DNA of 64,000 nt from Bathynomus jamesi (lineage: Eukaryota > Arthropoda > Malacostraca > Isopoda > Cirolanidae), in NCBI GenBank assembly GCA_023014485.1, contig JAJOZX010005806.1, forward strand, positions 1 through 64,000. Direction: 5' to 3'. Below the pieces are notes generated by a model. The model was not told where the DNA came from. It was given only the letters and a program-made list of their open reading frames with translations, and did no database searches. Shown piece by piece: positions 24,078-37,000 of the stretch. The translations under genes and the position numbers were made by a program. How positions within the stretch are numbered: the stretch's first letter is position 1; each line of letters opens with the position of its first letter.

Positions 24078-26695
24078 AGGGTTGGCCAAATTTTGGGTTT
24101 TTAGAAAAAACTCAACCCACATGTGTGTGTTCAGGTTTTTTCACAAAAACCCAGAAAAACCCCCATCCCAGTTGAGGTTTTTCATAGTTTTTTCATAATG
24201 TTGTTGAAATATAAATGTATACATCTTTACGATCTTGTATTGTATTCCTGCTTCCACTTTGCCTAAAATTAAAGGATAATACAAAGAATCACTATTAACA
24301 AAATCAAAATTATGACTGGTTTCACCTTGTCTGAACACCTATTAGGCCATTACCCTTCCCAAAAATACAAAGCAGACCAGGAATAAACTTGGCAAGCAAG
24401 TTAGCAACCCATTTGAGACAAATATTTCCAAGTACAGTACTCAATTTGCTAGGTAACCTTGAATGAAATGCATATGGAACACGTATGTAATGAGTATGCT
24501 GTATGCAATATGCACATTTGGAGTCTACCTCAGTCCTCACTCCTCAGACTTTCAGAGTTGCTAAGTGTCACTATTGTGTCTGACTGACTGGCAGTGTTGG
24601 TTGTGTTTGCTTCTGGAGAAAGAAACTAAATTGTGTTTGCAATGCAGTTTTCAAAATCAATGCAACTAGTTTACTTCTATCATATTTTTCCTCACACAAA
24701 TTTGATCACAGAAGTCGTATCCAATATTGTATTAAAATGCCTTGGTTACCAGGTAGTGGTTGCAAGCAAGCGAGTGAGTGGCTTGAAGTGTCCCGAATAA
24801 AAAACTTGAGCAAAGTAAAGTGTAATCACTGGATTAGCGCTGACATCCAAGGTAGAATGTATAAGAGCACATCTTGGCAACTGTGACAATAGGAATCATC
24901 ATGAAGATGATGGATCAAAGGGAGGCTCAAGTCATGCATCATCATCACCTGACCAGAGTCAAGAGTCTACAGCTTCACCAGTAGATTCTCCACTTCTCTC
25001 ACTAATGTCACCATCTATATCAAGCATCTTGCAGGTATCACAAGGAACATCTTCAAGATCAGAATTAGAGGTCATGTCTCCAACTCCAAAAAAAGTTAAA
25101 CTGGTCCAAAATAAACTTTTTGATTATGCCTGCAAGACCACAGAATCACAAGGGAAACACATTGACCTGCAAGTAGCAAAGTTCTTTTATGCTAACAGCA
25201 TTGCTTTCAGAGCTGCTGAATCAAAGCAATATAAGGAAATGATGAAATACTTGAGACCAGGTTATCACCCTCCATCAAGAAAGGATCTAGCAGGAAAGTT
25301 GCTGGATGAAGTTCATTCAACAATTGAATCTACAATCACACACCTTCAAGATGGATGGTCATCAGTGCAAAATGGTCCCATAATTGTGTCATCAATTCAC
25401 ACTGGAAAAAGTTCCTACCTGCTAACAACTAATGACTGCGGTACTGAAAAGAAAACAGCGGAGTTCTGTTGTGAAATTGCAGCCAAGAGCATTCAGCAAG
25501 TAAAAAACACCTATGGAAAGGATGTAAGTAGCTGATAGTTTTTGTATTAAACATAATTGCTAAACATAGGTACATTTAAATAACTAAACAAATAGTTGAG
25601 AGTATACTGTATCTCCTATGAGATAAACATTACAAAATGACTATATGTAGCCCAAGCAACAACACACTGACATTAAATTGAAATTGCTCTATTAGCCTAA
25701 ATGGTCAATACCAGTACTTCATTACATTTTTCCAATACAATAGAACAGAAACCCAAATTGTGACTTTGTGTAACATCATTAATTTGTTTTTTCTTTTCTC
25801 CTAGGTATTTGCTTTATGCACTGATAATGAAAGCAAGATGGTTCGGATGAAGAAACTCCTAGCTGAACAATTCCCTTCAATTCTTACCTATGGATGCTCC
25901 GCTCATTACTTGAATCTTGTTGAGAACGTGGTGTCTCCAAACACTGTACTGAAGCACATTGTCCAAGTTCAGAAGTATTTTCGTAACCACCACCAATCTC
26001 ATGTATGTATTTGGCAGTGTTTTTCTGAGCAACCTATTCCAAATGTTTATATCATAGCTCATATTTCTTATTTTATATTCCAGGGATGTAGATACCGAAG
26101 GTAGGCAAAAAACAATTTTGACTAAAAAATTTTATCAATTTCATATTCAATATTTTGAATTTGATACCGTAGTTTTTAAAATGTGATCAGCATCACAAAA
26201 AACACACTTCTGATTCTTGTTCATAAATGATTAGAGTGTAAATTAATGATTTGGTATTTTCATTCAATTTTTTAGGCCTGGCTGAAGGAGAAAGGGGGAT
26301 TTTTGCCCCCAGATTTCAAATGATACTTGTTGGAATTCTCAGCAAGCACGTGTTGACACGTTTGTAAAGAACTTCTACAAGTACATGGAGATAGTGAACG
26401 AGTAATTGGTGGAAGAAAGCATCAACACCATTCTAAACATGCTTCACTGTATCGCTCAGCTGTACATCTACAAGGACAACTGGACCTGGTTTCCAAAGCT
26501 CTAAATGAGGTAAGCAGATGGAGACTAGTCCAAAAAATTGTTTGGTTATGCACATAGTGACATGCAATGATATGCTACTTGAAAACATATACCTACCAGT
26601 ATTTCAGTGTACCAGGCATATTCATTTTCAATGCATAGGCTAGTAATTGTTACATGAAAGGTAACTACAAAACAATGGCTTAGTATATTAGGGTG

Positions 26696-26902
26696 CAAAG
26701 CTGGGCACTTGCGTTTTTTTTTGCGGTACTGCGGTACTACCGCACTACCAAACCGGTACCGCATAACGCAGTACCGCAAAGGATCGCTGAAAGTACAGCC
26801 TGTACTTTCAGCGATCCTTTGCGGTACTGCGTTATGCGGTACCGGTTTGGTAGTGCGGTAGTACCGCAGTACCGCAAAAAAACCCGCAAGTGCCCAGCTT
26901 TG
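26696..26902. mobile_element. 207-bp near-perfect palindromic foldback MITE (hAT-like)
   Basis: Begins CAAAGCTGGGCACTTGCG and ends with its reverse complement. The arms include GCGGTACTGCGGTACTACCG and meet at a very short centre near 26798. An exact 8-bp duplication TTAGGGTG (26688-26695 and 26903-26910) flanks it, fitting a hAT-mobilised MITE. The target is the terminal TTAGGGTG of element G itself. It is non-coding, and the single strand would fold into a hairpin of about 100 bp. Confidence 0.95.
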
Positions 26903-27216
26903 TTAGGGTGTGTCAATTTGGGAGGTGAAAATTAATTTTTGCCAATTCCTTCACTGAGGGGTTTTAAAAATATGTTTTTGGATGTGAAGAATTCAAATCT
27001 GCTATTATTTTTGTGATTGCTCAACACTTAGCTTGGTAAATCTACGTTTGATTAAAAAGCACATAAATTGCTCTCGGGAAAACAACATTTATTAATTTTA
27101 GCTTCTCAAAATGTCAGGTAATGCTATAAAAATTTTAGTTTCTCTGCATAAAACATATCCTAGTAATCATAAAAAATATTCTTGTAATCATAAATCAACA
27201 TTAGAAAGTAATGACA

Positions 27217-29558
27217 TCAGTAAAAAAAAATATTTAAACGAAGTTTCATCAAGTCTTGCTTTGATTCAGTCTTGGACATCAGCCGTCGACTTGCTTCTTG
27301 GCCTCTGATATAGCCCTCACGTTTCTCATGTGTATACACCCTGCCTGCTGCCTCTGTGACTTGTTTCACACACCTCTCTATTGACTGAGCATGACAGGGC
27401 CACTGTGGAACTTGCATAGGCTTGTCAAAGAACTTCTTTACTTCCGCTGTAGTCAGTTTAAATGTCAAAGGAGGTTCAAATACCCTGTCAGACCAGTCTG
27501 TCAGCTCCAACACAGAAGAAGCACTGGGGTTGATGGAAGGTGTCTTCCTGGGACGTACAGAAAGATCTCCACGTGTGTCATCATCTCCACCCCTCATGTC
27601 AACAATCTTTTGGACACCAGCTCTCCTCTCCTCACTGTCATCTGAGCACAAGAGTGTCTGGATTATCATTTTGCTGAATGCATACCATGCTGAGCGCTTG
27701 ATGGTTGGCAAAACAGCATCCACTACAGCCTTCTTTTGCAGCCTAACTAGCCGCAGCTGAAACAAGATGTGGCGTGGGCCTTCCACCCAAGAGTGTTTTA
27801 CTTTGATGTTGAACCAACAGGGGTAGTACACACCAACAATGTATTCCACTATCAGTCTTAAGTTGTTGAGGGTTTTGCCTTTAAGGCCATGTTTTGAAAC
27901 CCATATGCGACAAAGCCTGTTTGCTGTTGTCAACCACCTTGAATGGCTCACTGGACCAATTTCAAGAAGGGCCAGATCTGTGGGAAGTTCTCCTGTCCTT
28001 AATGGCCTGTGTGATCCTATACCCGTACGCTTGATCAGTAGAGAGATCCTTTACGACATTGTCACTCAGTGAAGTAAGAGGCTCTCCAATTGAGAGTTTG
28101 GTGAATGAAGGATCAATTTCAAGTTCGGTTGCAGTGTCTAGCATCTTGCCAATGTTACCTGTCCACTTGTTGTTAGACAAGGTCTTCCCATCCAGTGCTG
28201 TGATCAAGTGTCGCAGGGTAACTCGTTAGTGTGGAGGGCACAAACCAACCAGATCAGCTTATGGCAAAGCTTGACCTCTACCCAATGCATGGAACCACCC
28301 TCCCAGCCAGTGTTAACATTTGTAGAATCACCTCCAATGGCCTGCAGGCTTTTATCAATGCCCTTCTTCATGAAATCTACAAGATTATCAGCAATAACTT
28401 CAGCAGGTTTTTTTCTCATTGAGCCTTTCTCAGGAGTGAAGTGGTAGAGATATCTTCCACCTGGCTCACTGCACACAGAATAATGCTCTTCTTTGATGAT
28501 GCTGGGGAACTGACGATCTGAAATGTCTGCTTTCAGCATAACTTTAGTTGTATCTTGACAGCCGTCAAAGAAGATGCAGTCAATTTCACCCTTCTTACAA
28601 AGATCATCAAATTCCTGATCCAGGGATCTCATAAATTTTTCTTGGGCCCGCTTGACTTTATTGTGATCAACTACAAGTCTCTTGTCTTCTTCAGTGATCA
28701 AGCCAGCATCCATAAAGGCAGCAGTGGTGATGGCAGCTGTGGCACGCAGGCCAACACCATATCTGATGCTATGCATAGCAACATTAGGTATTTCTAATGT
28801 GTTGTACTCTGGCTTTTTATTGGAAGTTGAAGACGTGCTTGGTATTTCTAATGTCACTTCATAACTTCCATCCTTTCCATCTTGAGCATCAGCTATTTGT
28901 TCTTCATTTTCATCATCAGAGAAAATTATTTCATTTGATGGCATTGAAACATCCTGCTGCTTGTCTGCTTATATTCAGCAAGCCTTCTTCTTTCGTCTTC
29001 TTGCCGCTTCTGCTTTTTGACTTGTCTGTTGTGCTCAGGTTGATCTGGCAAGCCAATCTGATGTGGTCCAATAGAACCAGAGTTGTCTCTCTGACCTTTA
29101 ATGAAAGCAAGTTCCTTCACAGGGGTCTTCATCTCCCTAGGGCATGTACAGTTAATGTGAGTTTCATTTTTGCAACCAGCATCTGCAAGGCAGCTAAATT
29201 CAGAGCAGAGAATAATTTTACACTTGCAACTGAGGATGTCAAAAAGCTTGTCAAGTTTTGCAATGAAAGCCTCTTTGACATGTAGTTTTCCTCTCCCAAG
29301 AGATATGTTTTTGGCCTGCTCCCAGCTCTCTCGGATCTTGTTTAAGAGTGTGACTCGTGAATTTACAACGGGGGCTACAAAAGAACTGTTTGCTCGTTCC
29401 CACTTTTCAAGCACTTTAGGGTAAATGTCCTTTGCAAGACTGGCTGCTGGGTAGTTTCTCACATCCTCACCACTTTGTTCTCTTAGCAGTAGCCCATATT
29501 TCAGAACATCTCGCAGAGTTGGGAGTTCAGAGGGCAACAACAACTCTACCAGTTCCAA
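27217..29558 (-). pseudogene. Putative DDE transposase of element G (clade 2), frameshifted
   Basis: Four overlapping minus-strand frames give one protein: 29558-28926, 28944-28204, 28207-27962 and 27951-27217. The first part has a cysteine-rich region near 29230-29140 (NCTCP and other Cys, possibly zinc-binding). In the second frame (246 residues), CIFFDGCQDTTK has D127, GGDSTNVNTGW has D206, and C235-ALH238 is the C-x2-H motif followed by NELP. LDGKTLSNNKW and DLSTDQAYGY come next, then MSHSRWLTTANRLCRIWVSK. Frame changes lie near 28935, 28205 and 27955. Intronless here, whereas the related gene in element I has four introns. A transposase role is inferred. Confidence 0.75.
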
Positions 29559-31078
29559 TTAGGTTGCTCATATGTGTGAATGTCCCCAGTCTTGTCCTCC
29601 TTTTAGAAGCCATTGTAGGTCAATTCCGACTGGTTAGGATGGTAGCACTGATGGACAAGTAATCTTCAGCACACTGATGAATATGTTTCAACCTGTGAAA
29701 TAAGCAAAAACAGCAGTGCATTATATATACAGCATATATAATTATTAATATAATAATTATTATATAATTCCACAAAAAAGTCACTATTTTTATGTAGCTT
29801 CTTACCAAGCAAAACTAAATTATATTAAATTAACAAAAATATCTTTAGAATTCCTAAGTCATGCTGCAACTTTTTAGCACCCCTCATATTTGGAATTTGA
29901 AAGTTGAAAAATTCGACACACCCTATTAGTATATAGTTTGAATGAATAAATAACATTTTTAATAGTGTTCTGCATTTCTTCTTTCATCAATAACTTCAGA
30001 GTGATTCAGCAAACCTGTCGACAGCAGTGCAGGTGTGGAATGGTTTGTTCAAAGAAAAAAACTTGGAGCCCTACATAACCACTCAATAAAAGGAAACAAG
30101 CACTGGCACCATTCTTCTACGTTGCTAATTTGATGGATCCTTTCAGAATGGGTGCAGGACTTTCTCAAGAAGAGGAAGACAGTGTGGAAGAGTGGATTGC
30201 AAGTAACAAACCAGATTTTCTGGTTGGGTTCATGGCCTTCAAAATTAAGGATGAATCTTACTTTCCCAAAGTGATGTTTTCTTCACAGGTTGTCGATGCC
30301 TACAAAGAAAATCCTGCAAAATGGTGGACTTTGATGGGCAGGAGAACAGAAAAAGCTACAAAACTACCAGTAGGTTTCTGCCCCTTCTTCTATAGTCTCT
30401 TGAGCTGTCCTCCAAGCTCAGCAGCTATAGAAAGGATTTTCTCTACTTTTGGTATAGTCTGGACAAAACTTCATAACAGACTGGGTGTTGAGAAGGCAGG
30501 AAAACTGGTAAAGGTGCACAAATACCTGCATAATGCAGACAAAAGTCCATCTCTTGCAGAAGAGGTCCAAGAGGAAAATACAGACTTTGAGTGGGAGGGC
30601 AGCCACCAGAATAGTAGATAAGGCATCATGGACATCCAGTTCCTAGTCATTTTCATAGCAATGCTTATGTAATTGTCTGAGGTTTTTCTTACTTGATATT
30701 AGAGTTTTCTTTTTTGAATCTCAGGAAAAAAGATTTATTTTGCTTAAGGCTAAGGCCTCAATTTAAATGTTAAGGGTGGTATATTGTTATTTAGGGTTTT
30801 CAGTACTATTTAGTATATCCAAGAGTAGCATATTAGTCATTATGAAAGTTAATTGCATTACATTGATGAATTTAAAAAACTTGTTATATTTTTATCCTTT
30901 ATCAGATAGCATTATATTTTTGAAACTAATTGGCAGTAAGTTGCTGAAAATATTTATATCTTGATTTGAAAGTACTAAAAAAGGTTTCCAAGTATTAGAA
31001 TTTGCAAAATATTGAAAAAACCCAAACTGTATAGGGTTTTTAAAAAAAAAACCATTGGGCCCAATTGTGCCAACCCTG

Positions 31079-31714
31079 GTTGAAATCCTTGCTTTATCCC
31101 AGATATAAAGAAGAGTAGAGACGGTCTCTTTCAAACTTGCAGTGACTGTTTATTTTTCCTTGATGTGATGAAATAAGAACTTTCTTAACACTTCAAGCTT
31201 TGAAGGTAATCGTGAGGTTAGAAGATCTTTTGTAGGTTTTCCAATGAGCCAGGTACTGGCAGAACTTTGGTTCAGCCATTTGGCATCCACTGTGGCAATG
31301 AGTGACTGTAATAATCAGAAAACAAATCAATATTTTAATAACTTATAATTTATCAGTATCTTTCCTACAATGAGGATGTAAATGAAAAAAGAACTTCATC
31401 TAAAATTGCATATTTTAAATGCGGCTCCATCCATTCATATGTATATTTATTGTATAATGTACATAATAAGACTATATTACACTGGTATGGATATGAATTT
31501 TTTTTGTCTGCTGTGAGGGTTTTTTCAACTCATAATTCGAAAATGACATTGGTTTTCCTCAATCAGGTCAGGTTTTATCTCTATTGGCTATTTATTATAA
31601 GTCCAATTTTATCCCCAAATTTATTGATTTTTTTAGCTTAAACACTGTAGATACGAGTAATATTATAAGAACACTCGTGAAAAATGAAAACATTGTGTGA
31701 ATAAATACTTTTAT
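31079..31714. other. Unassigned AT-rich spacer
   Basis: About 640 bp between hAT H and the zinc-finger gene relic. No coding or repeat that I can name; it may include the 3' flank of the latter. Confidence 0.4.
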
Positions 31715-34001
31715 TCATACAATGAATATGGAAAAAAGTTTATTGAGGAAGGAATGAATTTTGGCTTTCCGTCTGGTTTTTCTTCGTGTTTTTTCGGGCA
31801 CGTCTCGCTTCAAACACCAGCAATAGTCCGCCAGCATATTGATATCCCAGTTTCCCTGGTACCTCTCTTCCATTATTTTGATATCTTGGTGAAATTGTTC
31901 ACCCTGTTCCTCACTATAATCCCCGCAATTTTCAGGAAAATAGTCCAGGTGGGACCACAAAAAGTGCATTTTTATGGACATGCACGACCCATGAGCTTTG
32001 AAAGCTTCCATCAAGTTTTCGACAACGGACTCGTATTCTGGACTTCTACGCTTGCCAAGAAAATCAGTGACAACTGATTTGAATGCCTGCCAGGCATTCT
32101 TCTCAGTTGGAGTCATTGCATTTTCAAACTGAGTATCCTTGATCAAAGCTCGAATTTGAGGACCATCAAAAACCTCAGCATTTAGTTTAGCATCAGATAT
32201 ATGAGGAAATTTACTCTCGAGATATCAGAATGCTGAACCCTCCTTATTCATTGATTTGATGAAATTTTTCATCAAGCCCAGCTTAATATGAAGTGGTGGG
32301 AGCAAAATTTTTGTTGGTGGTACAAGGGGCACTGAAACGACATTGTGACCCAGGTTCAAAATTCTCTCTGGATGCCCATTCAGGCTGTGCATAGTGCTTC
32401 TCATCCGCTTGGCTATCCCATTTGCAGAGGAAACATGGGTATTTCATGTATCCCCCTTGCATTCCCAATACAAATGCCACAATCTGAAAAAAAATGAAAA
32501 TATTTAAAGAATTTAGAGAATTTGTTCTATCAGATAATAAAAAAAATGCATTGGACTGTATCACTTCTGTGGGGAAGTTAAGTGTTCTTATACGCTCTCA
32601 AATAACCTTTGGAAAAACAACATAGTCAATAGCAATACGGTAGTTTACTTATGATATTAGTATTACCTTCAAATCTCCACAGATCCTCCAGTTATGTTGG
32701 TCGTATACGAGAGCATCCAGTAAAATTTTCATGTTATCGTAGCTCTCAGTAAGTTGTACGGAATGTGCTACAGGGACTGATGCAACCCTATTCCGAATGT
32801 TGAGAAGTATTGCTTTCAAACTTCGTTTAGACGAGTCTGTAAATAGCCTCCATTCTGATGCTTTATATGGCAGGCCCAAGGATTTGATTAGCCCCTCAAC
32901 ATTGCAGCAGTACACTCAGGAAGAGGTATTTTCGTGCATTGCAAAAAACTTGCGGAATTCTTCCTCTCGTTTCCTATACCAGGAGAATGTTGTTCCCGGA
33001 GCCAGCAAGTTGTCCTCTCGAAGTCGTGAGCCCAAGATCTCGGCAGCTAATTTGGAAAGTCCTAAATCCCTGGTAAGATCATTAAGTTTGGCCTGGTTGG
33101 TTGAGAGGCCTCGGCTCATTTGAAGCAGTATTTTGAGGTATATACGACTGGGACTGGTCATTGGCATTGGTCATTGATTCATCATCAGAATCATCGAAGT
33201 CCAGGGTTTGAGGTGGGTCGGGTATTGGAATTCCAGGACCATGGGGTACAGGTCTCATAGCAGAAGGAATGTCAGGGTACACAACAATGTGTTTATTCTT
33301 CTTGTTAACTCCTGAAAATAGAAACACAGAAACATGGATATAAAACTTGCATATGAAATAGAAGAAGCATTCAGACAGTGGTGGCTCGTGAGGGAAGGCT
33401 GCGGTCTGTAAGATATGAAATAGGTTGATGGAGTCTGTATATTTTCTTTGTTTTTTTCATGGACAATATGAATGAAAAAGAAAGAAAATATACAATCATT
33501 GTATATGTAAATGTAACTTGTATAACAATATGTATGTGTAAATGTATTTTCTATAACAATATGTATATGTAAATGTATGATTACCATTATGGTGAATATT
33601 ATGCTATATATGGTGAATATTACATTATGGTGAATATTATGTCAAGTTTCATACGAGGATTTCAAAATATTTAAGAAAAATAAATTTATAAGCCCACCTT
33701 GGAGGTTTGTCATGCAAAAATAGCAATCTGTCACGTGATCCTTTCCTTCTCTCCAAATCATGGGAATTCCAAAAGGCAAAGATTTCGCTCTGCCTTTGCT
33801 CCATCTTCTCAAATTTTCAATGCACGTCTTGCAGCACATATGAGGGGCGAAATTTTTGTCCTGGTCCCCTAGCTTAATTCCAAAGTATACTCTATACATT
33901 GTCTTCACAAATTTAGTGATTTGGGACTGGTTATTTGGCATGGTAACCGTCCCACATATGTAGCAGAATCTATTGGGATCATTTTTACATGCTCTATTCA
34001 T
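31715..34001 (-). pseudogene. Intron-bearing multicopy arthropod-type zinc-finger gene, broken
   Basis: Minus strand. Exon 1 (34001 to about 33697) encodes paired Cys motifs (FCYICGTV, MCCKTCIENL, CYFCMTNL), probably zinc-binding. A GT-AG intron (about 33696-33313) leads to NKKNKHIVVYPDIPSAMRPV. A frameshift near 33100 precedes LNDLTRDLGLSKLAAEILGS, and an in-frame TGA lies near 32917. The exon ends at ICGDLK (32669). A second GT-AG intron (to about 32487) leads to AFVLGMQGGYMKYPCFLCKW. The end (32146-31715) has HFLWSHLDYFPENCGDYSEE, QGEQFHQDI and LADYCWCLKRD. I recognise these as a large uncharacterised arthropod and cnidarian family, possibly transposon-derived. The retained introns rule out a processed copy. 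Function unknown. Confidence 0.7.
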
Positions 34002-37000
34002 TATGAAATATTTTATCTATATGCCTGAAAAGTAAAAAAAGATATTATACAAGTGAAACAAGTGATGATAGATGTTACTGTTCCAATTCCGCTTTGACAA
34101 AATCACGAAAAATTCTATTTTACTTATGAGGCCATAGCCAGATAACCTGAGCTGATTGAGAAAAACGGATTGCAGATTCGAAATCAGCAGGAAAGACTCT
34201 ATAAGAATCACTTACAAAACCCTTGACAGCAAAATTGATGCATACCAGTGTTATTAGCCCTGTTCAAAAATCAACTTTTTCTTATTTTCATAGGTTTCTG
34301 TACTTTTTCCCATGCTTTTTGACCTGAAAAGGCCGAAAATCACAACCATTTTGACCTAGGTTGTTGGGAAGCATTGCCGCATGGAGCTTTAAGTTTTCTG
34401 CCTTGAAATCGGCCAAAAGCACCAGTTCCGGGGTCCCTTGAATCATGTTTTGCACTATAACTTTTTATCTAAACAAGATAGAGCAACAAAATAGGCACCA
34501 AATTAAAGTGTTTTTAATCCTCTTTCTAACTTATACAATTATGATAGTCTTGGAACAAGAAATGGCACATTGGTACATACAAAGATTTCAGAAATATCAC
34601 AAAATTCGTTTTCTCACACTCAAGGCAGACAAGGCGCCTTATTCATGACACAAATTTGAGATTAACATTTTGTCACAAGTCTAATCGATCAAGAAGTGAA
34701 AGCATTACATGATGATTAATTTCATAATGACATTTACACAGTCAGTTGTTGAGAGTTTGTTTTCTTGAAGCTGTCAAAGCGGCGTCTGTTGAACTCCACA
34801 GCTTGAAGGAGATAGTCCCTTTGCTTGGCATCTGTTGTTATGACATTTGCAAAGTCGCTCATCATCTTGACACCACGTTCAGCAATGTCATTCACCGCTT
34901 TCAGATTCTTAACATAGTCCAACGCTTTTCTGTTGTCCTCATTCTGTGGCCAAGACGTGACAGGTTCCAGAAGCCACTCGGATCCAATGTTCAGTGTGTC
35001 CAGCAGGAAATGTGATTCGGGCCAATGAGATCAACCAGGGTGGTCTTAGCTGTGACTCTCTGGAATAGAGGCTTTCCTGTTCTGAAGCTGTCTGGCTTCT
35101 CAGTGGCATGTAACTGGGCAGCAATGTCGTGCTTCAATGTGTCACTCAATCTACTGCTGAACAGGGCAAATGGCACGACTTCCTGCGTCAGGTACCATTT
35201 GTGGTTTTCCATCTAAGTACTGCATCAGCAAGCTCTGGGTTAGTTTTCTTGTACTTCAACATGTCTGGATTAGACTTAGATCATTCACGGGAGCATCTGC
35301 AGCAGACATTGACATCATCCATACAGGAGTGTAGAACAGCGCAAGGAAGGTGTTGAGTCTTTCCAGCTTTGATGCAGTGTCTTCGTCGTACTCAAGTTGA
35401 TCTGCAAACATCAGCATTTTCATGGAGTACAGGTTTCTGGCCATCCATCTGGCCTGATGAATGGCGCCTGGTCGACTCCAGTGAATACCTCGAGGAGGCG
35501 TTCCTCCAAGAACAATGACTGTCAGTTCAGCCATTTCCCTGTAGTCGGCTCTTGGAAGCCTTTCTGCTGTTAGAATGTCTTGGAGTATTTCTTCACTGTT
35601 CTTCTTCTTTTCCTTCAGCCATTTGCTGTTGATAGCCAGCATCTTTTGGTTTTCCTTGGACAAGTCCGTCCAAAATCCTTCAGATGCTCAAACCAGGGAT
35701 TATCTGGCCCCTTCACCTTCCCAAACAGCTTCTCCCAAACTGCTCCTACTAGGATTTCCAGGATGTGATGTCGACAGGCCAGATAAAACACCTTTTCATT
35801 CAGCATTTTCTCTAGCAGTTTGGCAGCTCCTCTGTGAACTCCACTGTTACTGGATGTAGTGTCAAAAACAAGGGCAGTAACATTATCCGTAAATTCCCAT
35901 GTCTCCAGTAAATCCATTGAAGCCTCAGCCTGAGCTGTGCCAGAAGAATTGTCGATGACAGGTACTCCCAATAACTTTCCTTCAGTGTATGAAGGTGGAC
36001 CAGACACTAGCACAGCTAAAGTCTCTGAGGTACTTCCAGGTTCACTGCCCAAGACATCTTTGAGCAACTTTCCATCCCAGTGTAAGGCAGCATACTGTGG
36101 GGGTTTTCACAAAACTTGGACATTAGGGTGGTCCACTCTTATAGGGGTGGAATTTTTTTTTGTGATTTGTTTTTATTGCTGGGTTGTAACTTATGAGGAT
36201 GCATGAGAAAACACCTCTGGGGAAGTTTTATTTGAATCAGTTAATTTGTAGGGGTAGCACATGACACTTGAAGTTTTGGTATAATCTGAAAATCACAGCA
36301 AAGTTAATCTTGGTGACAGTACATGACTATTAGGGTAACTAACAATTCCGAAATGAATTGACTAACAATTCCCTCTGCACCTCATTTGATCTTTGTTTTC
36401 TCGCCCAGTTGCCAGGCTGACTTCAGTGGTTGAGGAAACTGCTTCCTGTAGTTAGCAACAACTTGCAAGAGATACTGCAGTTGTTCCTCATTCCTGGTGT
36501 GGCAGCCGTTGTATTCATTAATGAGAGCAACCCTCCTCTCTGCATGATCGTTCACGACAGAGAGGTTTGCCACTGATTTCTTCGCTATTTGGTAATCAGG
36601 ATCACTGTCCCAATCCCGCACCTCCTTCCTCAGGTATCCCACACCTGACCCCAGAGACAACAGCAGTCTTTTTGAGTTTGCTGTTGCTAGTGACTCGATT
36701 GAAGCCCCCTCAGCAACACCTTTCCTTCTCTTCTGGCAATCAGGCTTTCCTTCAACTTCCTCCATCGCCTTCACCATTGCTGTTTTAGTCTCTTCAGACA
36801 CCTCAGGATCGAAAATCGCGAGGCCCACCATCTCCTCCGAAAGATACCAAAGATGACCGCTGAGTTTTTTTAATGCCACTTCCGAAATTTTGGTGTCATG
36901 GTATTCCCGAAGACTCTGCAGAAGACTGAGGTCGCTGCGAGGCGCAGCAGCAGCTATTGGCGCTGTCATCCATGCCTGCAGGTAGATGGAAACAGCGAAG

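Larger units (their letters stand above)
26689..29925 (-). mobile_element. TAGGG-ended DNA transposon (element G), clade 2, in intron 3 of H
   Basis: Ends TAGGGTGTGTC (interrupted after its seventh base by a MITE) and GACACACCCTA. A 9-bp duplication TTAGTATAT flanks it at 26680-26688 and 29926-29934. Without the MITE it is about 3.0 kb. The minus-strand gene is related to that of element I. It is the best evidence for target-duplication length in clade 2. Confidence 0.9.
24820..30621 (+). pseudogene. Four-exon hAT transposase (DUF659 type) of element H
   Basis: A weak BED-finger-like segment (24820-24890, KCNH...AHLGNCDN) precedes a serine-rich linker. Exon 1 ends at 25523 and carries THLQDGWSSVQNGP, the first catalytic aspartate. 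Exon 2 (25805-26002) has ALCTDNESKMV and the C-x2-H block YGCSAHYLNLVENV. Exon 3 is 26276-26509. Exon 4 (30000-30621) has the dimerisation domain PPSSAAIERIFSTFG. Introns are 25524-25804, 26003-26275 and 26510-29999, all GT-AG. Frameshifts in exon 3 (near 26318 and 26405) and exon 4 (near 30085) and disruption of the finger make it non-functional. Intron 3 contains element G. Confidence 0.85.
24078..31078 (+). mobile_element. Intron-containing hAT transposon (element H), split by element G
   Basis: The left end is CAGGGTTGGCCAAATTTTGGG at 24078. The right end, reversed, is CAGGGTTGGCACAATTGGGC, finishing at 31078. The flanks (AATGCCAA and GTTGAAAT) show no target duplication, so one border may be altered. 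Without element G (26689-29925) the element is about 3.8 kb. The gene lies on the plus strand with three introns. Confidence 0.75.

Noticed and set aside
24070..31086. An 8-bp duplication for hAT H
   Set aside because: AATGCCAA and GTTGAAAT do not match; one border may be rearranged or misplaced.
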